A stretch of DNA of 64,000 bases from Caulobacter segnis (GCF_019931575.1 NZ_CP082923.1:868001-932000); one strand, 5' to 3'; counted from the stretch's first letter, positions 26,484 through 36,019 are shown. Notes: generated by a model from the sequence alone, not told the origin. Numbers and translations: made by a program.

Positions 26484-27962
26484 ATGACCAAGACTCCCAA
26501 AGCTTCGGGCAAGAAGACAGCCGCGAAGGCCCCTGAAGTCGCGTCGGCTTCGGCGACGTCCAATCCCGTCGCGGCCGCCGGCGCCGCCATCGAGCGCGCG
26601 CTGGTCGACCCGCTGACCTCGGCCCTGAAGCGCGCTGGCCTGCGTCGCGCCCAGAAGTCGGCCAGCGAGGGCTCGCCCGGCGTCGCGGCGCCGGCCAAGC
26701 CCGCCCCCGCCGGCGCCGGCAAGCCGGGCCTGGCGATCTCGCCCCTGGCCGTGCCGTTTCCGCTCATCCCGCCGATCCCTGGCGTCGAGATCGCCACCGG
26801 CCGCGCCGGCTTCTACAAGCACGAGCGCGAGGACCTGCTCTTGATGCGCTTCGCCGAGGGAACCTCGGCGGCGGGCGTCTTCACCCGCCACGGCGTCGGC
26901 TCGGCCCCGGTCGACTGGTGCAAGCGCCAGCTGGCCGCCAGCGGCGGCGCGGATGTCCGCGCCCTGGTGGTCAACGCCGGCTGCGCCAACAGCTTCACCG
27001 GCAAGCCGGGCGCCGACGCGGTGCGCCGCGTGGCCACGGCCGTGGGCAAGCGCCTGGACTGCCGCCAGCGCGACGTGATGATGGCCTCGACCGGCGTCAT
27101 CGGCGTCATCCTGGACGACAGCAAGATCACCGCCCGCCTGCCCGAGGTCGAGGCGCGCCTGACCGCCGACGCCTGGGCCCAGGCCGGCCGGGCGATCATG
27201 ACCACCGACACCTTCCCCAAGGGGGCCTACGCCACGGCCCTGATCGACGGCGTGGAAGTGAAGATCGCCGGCATCGCCAAGGGCTCGGGCATGATCGCGC
27301 CCGACATGGCCACCATGCTGGCCTTCGTGGCCACCGACGCGGCCATCGCTCCGGCGGCGCTGCAGACCCTGGTCAGCCTCTACACCCGCACCACCTTCAA
27401 CTGCGTGACGGTGGACGGCGACCGCTCGACCAATGACACCCTGCTGCTGTTCGCCACCGGCCAGTCGGGCGCGCCCAAGATCAGCCGTCCGGGCGACAAG
27501 CGTCTGGCCGACTTCCGGGAGAAGCTGGAAGGCGTGCTGCTGGACCTGGCCTTGCAACTGGTCAAGGACGGCGAGGGGGCGACCAAGTTCGTCAAGATCA
27601 CCGTCAACGGCGCCGAGAGCCCGGCCTCAGCCCGCAAGATCGCTCGCACCATCGCCGAGAGCCCGCTGGTCAAGACCGCCTTCGCCGGCGAGGACGCCAA
27701 CTGGGGCCGCATCGTCATGGCCGTGGGCCGCGCCGACGAGCCGGTCGCCCGCGAGAAGATCAGCGTCAAGTTCGGCGACCTCTACGCGGCTCGCGACGGC
27801 CTGATCTCGGCCGAGTACGACGAGGCCAAGATGAGCGCCTACGTCAAGAACCAGGAGTTCGAGGTCAGCGTCGACGTCGGCGTCGGCCGGGGTTCGGCCA
27901 CGGTCTGGACCTGCGACCTGACCAAGCAGTACGTGGCGATCAACGGGGACTACCGCTCATGA
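26484..27962 (+). CDS. argJ: Bifunctional ornithine acetyltransferase/N-acetylglutamate synthase ArgJ with N-terminal extension
   Basis: Transfers acetyl from N-acetylornithine to glutamate in the cyclic arginine pathway. The catalytic core begins near residue 90 (ISPLAVPFPLIPPIPGVEIATG). The autocleavage site KGSGMIAPDMATML is intact; the Thr after Ala becomes the nucleophile of the beta chain. ARKIARTIAESPLVKTAFAGEDANWGRI is conserved. The protein is 492 residues, against about 400-430 for the family; the first about 90 residues are Ala/Lys/Pro-rich low-complexity sequence. No alternative start lies between them, so the extension seems real. It overlaps the next gene by four bases (ATGA). 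Confidence 0.95.
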   Translation: MTKTPKASGKKTAAKAPEVASASATSNPVAAAGAAIERALVDPLTSALKRAGLRRAQKSASEGSPGVAAPAKPAPAGAGKPGLAISPLAVPFPLIPPIPGVEIATGRAGFYKHEREDLLLMRFAEGTSAAGVFTRHGVGSAPVDWCKRQLAASGGADVRALVVNAGCANSFTGKPGADAVRRVATAVGKRLDCRQRDVMMASTGVIGVILDDSKITARLPEVEARLTADAWAQAGRAIMTTDTFPKGAYATALIDGVEVKIAGIAKGSGMIAPDMATMLAFVATDAAIAPAALQTLVSLYTRTTFNCVTVDGDRSTNDTLLLFATGQSGAPKISRPGDKRLADFREKLEGVLLDLALQLVKDGEGATKFVKITVNGAESPASARKIARTIAESPLVKTAFAGEDANWGRIVMAVGRADEPVAREKISVKFGDLYAARDGLISAEYDEAKMSAYVKNQEFEVSVDVGVGRGSATVWTCDLTKQYVAINGDYRS

Positions 27963-28429
27963 CACCCGATCAGGAAGCCGCGCTCCTCGACAACCTGGCC
28001 AGCGTCTGCCGCGAGGCCGGCTATGTCGTCGAGGCGATCGATCGCGGGCTGGAGGTGTCCGGCGGCGAGGATGAGGGCGCCTTCTACCTGCTGCCCGACC
28101 ACGGCTGGCTGCAGGCGCGCTGCCTGGTGCTGGCCCCCGAGGACCTGAACGAGGCCCGCGATCTGACCGCCCTGTTCGAGACGGTGGCGCGGGCTCAGTT
28201 CCGCCTGATCGGCTGCCGGTTCGGCTATGACGCCGAGACCGGGCTGTGGCTGGTCGAGGATCTCTATCCGGGTTTCGAGGCCGCCAGGGTCCCGGCCGTG
28301 CTGGAGCAGCTGACCTTCATCTGGGACGCGCTGGAGGATCTTTTCGAAGCCGCCCTGGCTGGGACTGTGCCGGGCGAGGACGCCTTCGACGCGGCCTTCG
28401 ATCTGGAAGCGGCCACGCCCACTCACTAG
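27959..28429 (+). CDS. Conserved acidic protein, possible YbjN-like fold
   Basis: 156 residues, strongly acidic, no signal peptide. Its ATG overlaps the argJ stop (ATGA), so translation is coupled. The pattern of short helices and strands (LLDNLASVCREAGYVVEAID, FYLLPDHGWLQARCLVL, AQFRLIGCRFGYDAETGLWLVEDL) resembles the YbjN/type III chaperone-like fold, but this is a weak resemblance. In other alphaproteobacteria argJ is often followed by mutT; here mutT is about 10 kb away. Function unknown. Confidence 0.7.
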   Translation: MTPDQEAALLDNLASVCREAGYVVEAIDRGLEVSGGEDEGAFYLLPDHGWLQARCLVLAPEDLNEARDLTALFETVARAQFRLIGCRFGYDAETGLWLVEDLYPGFEAARVPAVLEQLTFIWDALEDLFEAALAGTVPGEDAFDAAFDLEAATPTH

Positions 28430-28572
28430 GCGTTCGATGCGCGCTCGGGCCAGTTGATCGAGCGCATTGAGGTCCGGCGCGCTATAGCTTCACCTTAAGG
28501 GGGCGAGCGGCGGGAACTCCAAGCGGTGCTTGCCGTTCCTGATCGGTGTTCACCCGGGTGGAGGGCGTTTTG

Positions 28573-29106
28573 ATGTCTCGGAAGCTGTTGATCATGATCG
28601 GGGCGGGCCTGCTGCTGGCCACTTCGGTTCACGCCCCCGCCGCCCTGGCCCAGGTCAAGCCGCCCGCGACGCCCGACGAGCCCGGCGGCCGCTGGGGCGA
28701 GGCCAAGAAGAAGGCCGTCGACATCGGCAGCCAGCCGGCCCGCGACGTCGGCATGTCCAAGCGCGAGATCCCGCCGATCCTCGAGAAGGCCTTCAACGAC
28801 CCCTACAGCCTGAAGGGCCTGAAGACCTGCAAGGCCCTGGCGTCCGAGGTGACCAACCTGAACGCCGTGCTGGGCGCGGACTATTCGGTCGGCAACGAAT
28901 ATACCGAGAACCGCGCCGGCAAGCTGGCCGAGGCGGGCGGCAAGACCATCATCAACAGCATCATCCCCTTCCGCGGCCTGGTCCGCGAGGTGACCGGCGC
29001 GGCGCCGGCCGACCGTCACATGAACGCCGTGGTCGACGCCGGCCTGGCCCGCCGCGGCTTCCTGCGCGGCGTGCACCTGAAGCAGGGCTGCAAGACCAAG
29101 TTCTGA
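28573..29106 (+). CDS. Secreted protein of unknown function
   Basis: 177 residues from ATG 28573 (GGAGG nine bases upstream). It has a clear signal peptide (RKLLIMIGAGLLLATS..., cleavage near AALA-Q), then a Pro/Lys-rich linker and a compact helical domain with two Cys (KTCKAL and KQGCKTKF) that could form a disulfide. The ending FRGLVREVTGAAPADRHMN and GLARRGFLRG is typical of small alphaproteobacterial periplasmic proteins. It is 10 bases before another secreted protein gene, so they form an operon. Confidence 0.75.
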   Translation: MSRKLLIMIGAGLLLATSVHAPAALAQVKPPATPDEPGGRWGEAKKKAVDIGSQPARDVGMSKREIPPILEKAFNDPYSLKGLKTCKALASEVTNLNAVLGADYSVGNEYTENRAGKLAEAGGKTIINSIIPFRGLVREVTGAAPADRHMNAVVDAGLARRGFLRGVHLKQGCKTKF

Positions 29107-29116
29107 GGCGTTCGGC

Positions 29117-29797
29117 ATGAAGCGCGCAACGACCGCCCTGCTGGCCGTCGCCCTGCTGGCGGCCCCGACCCTGGGGCGCGGCGCGGACGGGCCGGCCATC
29201 GACGCCGAGCGGGAATACTCGCCCGCCTACGCCCGCTGCCTGAAGACCGGCGACGCGGCCAAGGGCGTCACGGTCGCCATGGCCAGCTGCGCCAACCTGG
29301 AGCTGGGACGGCAGGACAAGCGCCTGAACGCCGCCTATGGCGCAGTGATGGCGCGACTGTCGCCGGCGGCCAAGCAGACCCTGCGCGACCAGCAGCGCGC
29401 CTGGATCAAGCGTCGCGACGCCGAATGCGCCGAGAACCTGACCGGCGGCACGATCGACATGATCGAGCGCGCCGAGTGTCATCTGCGCAAGACCACCGAG
29501 CGGGCGGTCGAGCTGGAGCGCATGGGCGCGGCCGACACCGTGACCGAGGTGAAGTCCGAAGCCCGCGCCTTCGCCCATGACGGCGGCGCCGTCGACCTGC
29601 TGGTCATCGGCCCGGCCGCCAAGACCCTCTACGACCGCCTGCCGGGCCCGGCCAAGCCCAGCGAATGCGGCGCGGCCGGCCTGCACAAGGGCGACGGCCG
29701 CATGACCTGCGTGAAGCTCGACACCGAACACAGCTGCCACGTCTGGCTGAACCCGGCCAAGCAGTCCCTGACGGACGCCGAGGACGACGACTGCTGA
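29117..29797 (+). CDS. LprI/DUF1311-family secreted protein
   Basis: 226-residue protein with a signal peptide (TTALLAVALLAAPTLG). The central part matches the DUF1311/LprI domain: four Cys and the core LNAAYGAVMARLSPAAKQTLRDQQRAWIKRRDAEC. In Mycobacterium LprI inhibits lysozyme; elsewhere the role is not settled. A further C-terminal domain of about 90 residues with paired Cys (ECGAAG, MTCVKLD, HSCHVW) is unassigned. It likely acts in the periplasm. Confidence 0.82.
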   Translation: MKRATTALLAVALLAAPTLGRGADGPAIDAEREYSPAYARCLKTGDAAKGVTVAMASCANLELGRQDKRLNAAYGAVMARLSPAAKQTLRDQQRAWIKRRDAECAENLTGGTIDMIERAECHLRKTTERAVELERMGAADTVTEVKSEARAFAHDGGAVDLLVIGPAAKTLYDRLPGPAKPSECGAAGLHKGDGRMTCVKLDTEHSCHVWLNPAKQSLTDAEDDDC

Positions 29798-29804
29798 GAC
29801 GGCG

Positions 29805-30650
29805 TCAGGCCGTGAAGCCGGTCGAGCGCGAGAGCGCGTCCCAGGCCTCGATCTCGGCCTTCATGGCCTCCAGCTTGCGGTCGACCAGGGCAAGGGCGTC
29901 CTCGCCGAGAAACAGCCTGGCCGGCGGGTTTTCCAACGTGACCAGGGTCAGCAGGGCCTCGGCGGCCTTGGCGGGGTCTCCAGGCTGGGCGCCGCTCTTG
30001 GCCTGGCGCGCGGCGCGTATGGGATCCATCACGCCGTCGTAGTCGGCGATGCTGCGAGGCGTTCGGTCCATCGAGCGGCCGGCCCAGTCGGTGCGAAACT
30101 GGCCGGGCGCGAGGGTCGTCACGCGCACGCCGAACGCGGCGACCTCCTTGCCCAGCGACTCCGAAATACCCTCCAGCGCGAACTTGCTGCCGCAATAGAA
30201 GCTGATCCCGGGCATGGTGATGAAGCCGCCCATCGAGGTCACGTTGATGATGTGGCCGCGCCGGCGCTGGCGCATGGATGGCAGCACGGCCTTGATCATG
30301 GCGACGGGGCCGAAGACGTTCGCCGCGAACTGGCGCTGCAGATCGTCCAGCGACGATTCCTCCAGGACGCCCTCGTGGCCGTAGCCGGCGTTGTTGACCA
30401 GTACGTCGATAGGACCGGCCTTTCGCTCGGCATCGGCGACGGCCGAGGGGATGGCCGCGTAGTCGGTGACGTCCAGCACCAGGGGGAGGGCCCGGTCCGG
30501 GGCGAGGGCGGCGAAGGCTTCGGCGTCCGCGGCGCGTCGCACCGTGCCGACGACGCGGTGGCCGGCCGCCAGGGCGCCGACCGCGAAGGCCCGGCCCAGG
30601 CCCGAGCTCACGCCCGTGATCAGAAAGGTCTTCGGGTCGATGTCGGACAT
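29805..30650 (-). CDS. Short-chain dehydrogenase/reductase
   Basis: 281-residue NAD(P)-dependent oxidoreductase from ATG 30650. The Rossmann motif is TGVSSGLGRAFA, followed by the NNAGYG motif, Ser in NVTSMGGF and the catalytic YxxxK in YCGSKFALEG. It resembles the classical SDR type often annotated as oxidoreductase or ketoreductase. It is divergent from a TetR regulator with a palindrome in the 48-base gap, so it is probably repressor-controlled. Substrate unknown. Confidence 0.9.
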   Translation of the reverse strand: MSDIDPKTFLITGVSSGLGRAFAVGALAAGHRVVGTVRRAADAEAFAALAPDRALPLVLDVTDYAAIPSAVADAERKAGPIDVLVNNAGYGHEGVLEESSLDDLQRQFAANVFGPVAMIKAVLPSMRQRRRGHIINVTSMGGFITMPGISFYCGSKFALEGISESLGKEVAAFGVRVTTLAPGQFRTDWAGRSMDRTPRSIADYDGVMDPIRAARQAKSGAQPGDPAKAAEALLTLVTLENPPARLFLGEDALALVDRKLEAMKAEIEAWDALSRSTGFTA

Positions 30651-30675
30651 GGTCGTCTCCAGGCTATCGCAATAT

Positions 30676-30691
30676 CTATATCTTGATATAG
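30676..30691. promoter_or_regulatory. Palindromic operator between SDR and TetR genes
   Basis: CTATATC-TT-GATATAG, a perfect palindrome with 7-bp arms, in an AT-rich stretch unlike the surrounding DNA. It lies 26 bases from the SDR start and 8 bases from the TetR start, where a repressor would block both promoters. Confidence 0.7.
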
Positions 30692-30698
30692 TTATAGC

Positions 30699-31340
30699 AT
30701 GACAGGTCGCAATACCCACTCCGCCGCCGCCGTCCGGGGCGAGCCGGTCCGCCAGCGCGTGATCGACGCCGCCGAGCGGCTGCTCCGCCAGGACAAGGCC
30801 GACTTCTCGATGCGCGACCTGGCCGCCGAGGCCGGGGTGAGCTTCGCGACGCCGTTCAACCAATTTGGCTCCAAGGCCGCGATCATGCAGGCGCTGTCGG
30901 CGCGCCGTATCGAGGCGATGGAGGTCCGCTTTGTCCAGGCCGCGCCGTCCGGCGACGCGCTCGATCGCGTGCGCCTGGCCATCGACACCGCGGCGGCCGT
31001 CATGCTGGAGGAGCCGGTCGTGAATCGCGCGGTGATGGGATCGCTAGGCGCGCCCAGCCCGACGCCTGGCCAGGTCTGGGCGCATTCGAAGGCCCTTTGG
31101 GCGCTGGCCCTGGGCGACGGCGACGGGATCGTGGCCGAGCGGCGCGAACAGGCCCTGAGCGTCCTGCCGGGGCAGTTGGCCTTCGCATTCCGAGGCGTGC
31201 TGTCCTTCTGGACCGCCGGCGAATTGCCCGATGACGCATTGGCCGCCAGCGCGCGGGACGTCGCGGTCGCCCTGATGCGCGGCTGCATGGAACCGTCCCG
31301 CTTGCCTCCGCCCGCGCAACAGGCTCACATCTCCGCGTGA
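30699..31340 (+). CDS. TetR-family transcriptional regulator
   Basis: 213 residues with a TetR-type HTH (FSMRDLAAEAGVSFATPFNQFGSKAAIMQALSAR). The C-terminal helical domain would bind an unknown ligand. Divergent from the SDR gene, with the palindrome 30676-30691 directly before its start, it most likely represses the SDR gene and itself. The ABC transporter genes begin 19 bases after its stop and may be read through. Confidence 0.88.
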   Translation: MTGRNTHSAAAVRGEPVRQRVIDAAERLLRQDKADFSMRDLAAEAGVSFATPFNQFGSKAAIMQALSARRIEAMEVRFVQAAPSGDALDRVRLAIDTAAAVMLEEPVVNRAVMGSLGAPSPTPGQVWAHSKALWALALGDGDGIVAERREQALSVLPGQLAFAFRGVLSFWTAGELPDDALAASARDVAVALMRGCMEPSRLPPPAQQAHISA

Positions 31341-31359
31341 CAGCGTCTCGGGGGCGGGT

Positions 31360-32109
31360 TTGACGGAAGCCTTGATCGTTCGCGGGTTGAACAAGACGTT
31401 CGCCAAGCCCGCGGTGTCGGACCTCGACCTGACGGTCCATGCCGGCGAGCTCTACGCCCTGCTGGGCCCCAACGGGGCGGGCAAGACCACCACCTTGCGG
31501 ATGGTGGCGGGCCTGACCCAGGCCGACAGCGGGACGGTCGAGATCTTCGGCGTCGACGCCCGCCAGGATCCCGCCGGCGCCAAGGCCCTGCTGGCCTGGG
31601 CCCCCGACGAGGCGATGATCTACGACAAGCTGACGCCGCTGGAATATCTGGAGTTCGTCGCCGGCCTCTGGAACATCGAGCCGCGCGCCGCCAAGGCCAA
31701 GGCGGAAGAGCTCCTCGCCACCCTGGGCCTGACGGACGAGGCGCGGCGGCGGTGCGAGGGCTTCTCGCGCGGCATGAAGCAGAAGGTCGCCCTGGCCGGG
31801 GCGCTGATCCACGATCCCAAGCTCTTGATCCTGGACGAGCCGCTGACCGGGCTGGACGCGGCCGCCGCGCGCCTGGTCAAGGACATGCTGCAGGCCCGCG
31901 TCGACGCCGGCGGCACCGTGATCCTGACCACCCACATCCTGGAAGTCGCCGAGCGCATGGCCGACCGCATCGGCATCATCGCCGGCGGCCGCCTGCTGGC
32001 CGAGGGCACGCTGGACGAGCTGCGCGGCAAGGCCGGCGGCGGCGGGACGCTGGAGGACGTGTTCCTGCAGCTGACCACCGAGGCCGCGCCCGAGAAAGTC
32101 GGGGCATGA
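31360..32109 (+). CDS. ABC transporter ATP-binding protein
   Basis: 249-residue ATPase. Walker A is GPNGAGKTT, the signature is FSRGMKQK, Walker B is LLILDEPLTGLD, and the switch His is in TTHILEVAER. It starts at TTG 31360 after GGGGGCGGG. It belongs to the ABC-2 exporter type (CcmA-like). The stop overlaps the permease start (ATGA), so the two form one transporter. Confidence 0.92.
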   Translation: MTEALIVRGLNKTFAKPAVSDLDLTVHAGELYALLGPNGAGKTTTLRMVAGLTQADSGTVEIFGVDARQDPAGAKALLAWAPDEAMIYDKLTPLEYLEFVAGLWNIEPRAAKAKAEELLATLGLTDEARRRCEGFSRGMKQKVALAGALIHDPKLLILDEPLTGLDAAAARLVKDMLQARVDAGGTVILTTHILEVAERMADRIGIIAGGRLLAEGTLDELRGKAGGGGTLEDVFLQLTTEAAPEKVGA

Positions 32110-33653
32110 GCCTGCCGTTGCGGCCCGCCAGCACGCCCTGGCTGCTGGCCCACGAGCTGCGCCTGGCCTGGCGCGGCTTCAAGGCCGGCCGCAAGTCCAG
32201 CGGCCCGGGCGCGTTCGTCGCCTTCGCGATCCTGGGCGGCTTGATCCTGATCGGCGGGATCTTCCTGGCGCTGGCGGTGCGCGGGGTCGCGGTTCCGATC
32301 GTCCCGATGGCCGTGATCATCGCCGACCTGGCCCTGGCGGTGATCCTGACCCTGATGTTGTCGACCACCTTGGCGGCCTCGGCCGACGCCCTCTACGAGC
32401 GGGGCGACCTGGACCTGCTGTTCTCCTCGCCCCTGGCCCCGCGCAAGGTGCTGTTCGTCCGGGCCCTGGGCCTGGCCGTCAACGCGGCGCTCTGGTTCAT
32501 GGTCCCGGCGGCGCTGCTCCTGACGCCGTCGATCCTGATGGGCCACCCCGCCTGGGCGAGCGTCTTCGTCGTGCTGGTCGCCGCCGCCCTGGGGGCGTCC
32601 GGGATCGGCCTGCTGCTGGCCATGGCCCTGTTCGCCCTGATCGGCCCGCGCCGCACGCGCACCGTGGCCCAGGTGCTGGCGGCCCTGATCGGCGCGGCCT
32701 TCTTCCTCGCGTCGCAGTACCGCAACCTGATGGGCGAGCGGGCCAGCGAAAGCCTGTTCGCGCGCATCGCCCTGGACGTCCGCGACGGCGTCATCGTCCT
32801 GCCGCCCTTCGCCGACTGGCCGCTGCGCGCGGCGCTGGGCCAGCCGGTCCCGCTGCTGGTCCTGGTGGCGATCGGGGCGGGGATCTTCCTGTTCGCCGCC
32901 CAGGTGCTGGGCCGGCGCTTCGCCGATGCGGCCGCCGCCACCCAGGGGGCCGAGACCCGCAAGGCGGCCAAGGGACCCACCCGCGCCTTCGCCGCCGGCG
33001 CCTTCCGGGCCACGGTGCGCAAGGAGCTGCGCCTGATCAGCCGCGACGCGGCCCTGCTGTCGCAGGTGCTGCTGCGGGTGCTGTACATGCTGCCCCTGGC
33101 CTTCGCTATGGCGCGAGGGGCCGCGCATCTGCCGGCCTGGGCGCTGGCGGGGCCGGCGGCGGCGGTGACCTTCCTGGCCGGCCAGGTGACCGGCAGCCTG
33201 ATCTGGATCACCGTCTCGGCCGAGGACACGCCCGACCTGCTGGCTATCGCGCCGGCGCCGATGAGCGTGCTGCGCCGGGCCAAGCTGGCCGCCGCCCTGA
33301 TCCCGGTCGCCGTGCTGTTGGCCGCCCCCATCGCGGTGCTGGCCTGGTTCGCGCCGCTGGCGGCCCTGTGGACCGCGGTCGGCGCGGGCCTGACGGCCTG
33401 GAGTTCGGGGCTGATCGGCATCTGGCATCAGAAGCCCGGCAAGCGCGCCGACTTCCGCCGCCGCCGCGCCGGCTCGTTCCTGGCCGCCCTGGCCGAATTG
33501 GGGATCGCCGCCCTGATCGGCGGCGCGACGGCCCTGGCCGTGGCTGGCTGGTACGTCTGGGCGCTGCCGCCACTGATCGTGGCGGGGGCGCTGATGATGG
33601 CGCTGCGGCGGACGGATGAGCAGATCGCGGCGGCGCTCAGGGCGGCCAGCTAG
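32106..33653 (+). CDS. ABC-2-type transporter permease
   Basis: 515-residue inner-membrane protein with about ten to twelve hydrophobic segments, translationally coupled to the ATPase gene. It has the ABC-2 pattern of paired N- and C-terminal helices around a cytoplasmic loop (residues about 275-310, RRFADAAAATQGAETRKAAK). The substrate cannot be inferred. Its stop shares a CTAG with the stop of the convergent histidine kinase gene. Confidence 0.85.
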   Translation: MSLPLRPASTPWLLAHELRLAWRGFKAGRKSSGPGAFVAFAILGGLILIGGIFLALAVRGVAVPIVPMAVIIADLALAVILTLMLSTTLAASADALYERGDLDLLFSSPLAPRKVLFVRALGLAVNAALWFMVPAALLLTPSILMGHPAWASVFVVLVAAALGASGIGLLLAMALFALIGPRRTRTVAQVLAALIGAAFFLASQYRNLMGERASESLFARIALDVRDGVIVLPPFADWPLRAALGQPVPLLVLVAIGAGIFLFAAQVLGRRFADAAAATQGAETRKAAKGPTRAFAAGAFRATVRKELRLISRDAALLSQVLLRVLYMLPLAFAMARGAAHLPAWALAGPAAAVTFLAGQVTGSLIWITVSAEDTPDLLAIAPAPMSVLRRAKLAAALIPVAVLLAAPIAVLAWFAPLAALWTAVGAGLTAWSSGLIGIWHQKPGKRADFRRRRAGSFLAALAELGIAALIGGATALAVAGWYVWALPPLIVAGALMMALRRTDEQIAAALRAAS

Positions 33654-35914
33654 GCCTCCAGCAGCGCCCGGATCCGGCAGATCACCCCGTCGGGGTGGAA
33701 GTCGATCGCCGCCGAGCCCGACAGCTCGGCCGCCAGACCGCGCTCGATCAGGCGCGAGCCGAAGCCCCGGTCGGTGGGCGGCCGCACGGGAGGTCCGCCG
33801 CGCTCGGTCCAGGTCAGGTCCAGCCGCGCCGCGCCGGGGTCGGGGACCAGGTTCCAGGCCACGCGGACGCGACCCTCGGGCGTCGACAGGGCGCCATACT
33901 TGATGGCGTTGGTGGCCAGCTCGTGCAGGGCCATCGACAGCGACAGGGCGGTCTTGGGCGACAGGCGCACGGCGGGGCCGGACAGCTCGAAGCGGGCCTG
34001 GCCGCCGTGCAGGTCGGCCAGCCGCGTGGTCACCTCGTGCAGGTCCGCGCCCTCCCAGTTCTCGCGGGTCAGGAGATCGTGGGCCTCGGCCAGGGCGACG
34101 ATGCGGTTGGAGAAGGCCTCCTGCGCCTGGTCCAGGGCCCGCTCGCCGGTGAAGCTCTGGGCGGCGATGGCCTGGATGGTCGCCAGGCTGTTCTTCACGC
34201 GGTGGTTCAGCTCGTTGACCAGCAGGCGCAGGTGCAGCTCGGCGCGCTTGCGGTCGGTGACGTTGACCACGGCCCCGACGAAGCGGCAGGCCTTGCCGTC
34301 GTCGTCGAAGAACACTTTGCCCTTCACGTTCAGCCAGCGCTCGACATGGTCGTCGGGACCGATGAAGCGGAACTCGACCGCGTAGTCGGCGCGGATGTCC
34401 GGGTCCTGGGCCAGGCGCATGCCTTCGATCACGCGGCCCTGGTCGGCGGGGTGGATGTGGGGAATGAAGATGTCGGGCGGCAGCGGCGGGCCCGACTTGA
34501 CGCCGAACATGGGAAAGCAGCGGTCCGACCAGATCACGTCGCCGGTGTCGAGATTGATGTCCCAGGTGCCGACATCGGCCGCGTCGATCGCCAGGCGCAG
34601 GGTCTCTTCCTGGCGCAGCAGCCGGTCGATGGCCTCGCGCCGCTCGGTGACGTCCGAGACCACGCCCACGAAGCGCACGCATTGGCCGCCCTCGAAGAAG
34701 GCCCGTCCGAAGGTCTCGACCCAGCGCAGGGCGCCGTCGTCGTGGCGATGGATGCGGTACTCCATGTTGATCGCGCCGGCGCCGGCGGGATCGGTGGCGG
34801 CGATCACGGCGGCGCGCACGGCCGGCACGTCCTCGGGATGCAGCAGGCGCTCGAACGTCTCTTGGGTGGGGGGCTCGTCGGGCGACAGGCCGAAGATGCG
34901 GCGGGCGCGGGCGTCCCAGTATCTTTGGCCGAGGTGGGGCTTGTGGTCCCAGCGGCCCAGGCCGGCCGCCTGGGCGGCCATGTCCAGGTCCAGGCGCGCG
35001 GCGGCGAGGTCGGCCTCGACCTGCTTGCGCTCGGTGATGTCGATGATGACGCCGGCGTTGCGATGGGGCTGGCCGTCCTCGTCCAGATAGGCGCGGCCGC
35101 GGGTATAGACCCAGCGCACCGAGCCGTCGGCCCGGACCAGGCGGTACTCGTGCGAGAAGTCGCTCCCGTCGGCGGCGGCCCGCAGGGCGACGTCGCGCAC
35201 GCCCTGGGCGTCGTCGGGATGGACGGCGGGGATGTAGCTCTGCACCGGCAGGCCGGCCGCGGCGAACTCGGGCGCGACGCTGTGCAGCTCGGCGTAGCGG
35301 GCGTCGGCATAGACCTTGTTGGCCTTGATGTCCCACTCCCAGGCGCCGACCACGCCGGCGGCCTCCCGCGCCATCTCGTAGCGCTCCTGGGTGGTGCGCA
35401 GGGTCTTCTGGTCGGCCACGGACTGCGAGATCTCGACGGCGGTGACCAGCACCCCGCCGACGCGGCTGGCGGCGGTCGCGTCCGGCACCGGGCTGTAGCT
35501 GACGGTGAAGTAGCCCAGTTCGACCACGCCCCGGCGGGTGACCCGCAGGGGTAGCTTCTCGAAGGCGAAGCCGCCGCTGGCGCCGGCGAGGATGTCCTCG
35601 TGCAGGGCGCGGATCGAGGCCTGGAATTCCGGCGAGGTGTCGCTGAACAGTACGCCCAGGGCCTGGGGGTGGTTCTCGTGCAGGGCCGGGCTGTAGGCGT
35701 CGTTGTAGATCAGCACCAGCTCGGGGCCCCAGCGCAGGGCCATGGGGAAGTTGGTGGCCAGGATCATGTCGGTGGCCAGCCGCAGGGCCGGCGACCAGTC
35801 ATCCATCGGGCCCAGCGGGGTCGTCGACCAGTCGAACGCGCGGACGCGCCCAACCATCTCGCCGCCGGCGAGCCGTGTCAGAACAGGCGTGGCGCGCGGT
35901 TTGCCGTCGCCCAT
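33650..35914 (-). CDS. Multi-PAS sensor histidine kinase, HWE family
   Basis: 754-residue soluble sensor kinase. Four PAS-like domains occupy about residues 20-165, 180-300, 315-425 and 435-555; the last three have PAC-like endings (IIDITERKQ, VSDVTERRE, VVNVTDRKR). The kinase domain is of the HWE/HisKA_2 type: the phospho-His is in ELNHRVKNSLATIQ (about residue 568), followed by LHELATNAIKYGAL and the W-x-E motif in LTWTERGG. No membrane segment, so cytosolic sensing (redox, light or small molecule). HWE kinases often signal to orphan regulators; none is adjacent here. Confidence 0.92.
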   Translation of the reverse strand: MGDGKPRATPVLTRLAGGEMVGRVRAFDWSTTPLGPMDDWSPALRLATDMILATNFPMALRWGPELVLIYNDAYSPALHENHPQALGVLFSDTSPEFQASIRALHEDILAGASGGFAFEKLPLRVTRRGVVELGYFTVSYSPVPDATAASRVGGVLVTAVEISQSVADQKTLRTTQERYEMAREAAGVVGAWEWDIKANKVYADARYAELHSVAPEFAAAGLPVQSYIPAVHPDDAQGVRDVALRAAADGSDFSHEYRLVRADGSVRWVYTRGRAYLDEDGQPHRNAGVIIDITERKQVEADLAAARLDLDMAAQAAGLGRWDHKPHLGQRYWDARARRIFGLSPDEPPTQETFERLLHPEDVPAVRAAVIAATDPAGAGAINMEYRIHRHDDGALRWVETFGRAFFEGGQCVRFVGVVSDVTERREAIDRLLRQEETLRLAIDAADVGTWDINLDTGDVIWSDRCFPMFGVKSGPPLPPDIFIPHIHPADQGRVIEGMRLAQDPDIRADYAVEFRFIGPDDHVERWLNVKGKVFFDDDGKACRFVGAVVNVTDRKRAELHLRLLVNELNHRVKNSLATIQAIAAQSFTGERALDQAQEAFSNRIVALAEAHDLLTRENWEGADLHEVTTRLADLHGGQARFELSGPAVRLSPKTALSLSMALHELATNAIKYGALSTPEGRVRVAWNLVPDPGAARLDLTWTERGGPPVRPPTDRGFGSRLIERGLAAELSGSAAIDFHPDGVICRIRALLEA

Positions 35915-36019
35915 CGCTTCGAGTTCCCCATCCGGTCGAGGGACCGGCCCCTTAGGATGGTGACCTCATAGACGATGCGGACACAAGCTGCGCTGTAACG
36001 AAAGGACGCAGGTGCGCGA

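Noticed and set aside
30651..30863. Longer SDR protein beginning upstream of ATG 30650
   Set aside because: The added residues run through the operator and the divergent TetR coding region, and the SDR fold begins at ATG 30650.
31620..35336. A 1238-codon open frame on the minus strand, and others of several hundred codons opposite secA, the GGDEF-EAL gene and the TonB receptor
   Set aside because: These are antisense shadows of real genes. They have repetitive Arg/Pro/Gly/Ala or Val/Leu/Asp composition, no domain motifs, and cross gene boundaries, as expected at high GC.
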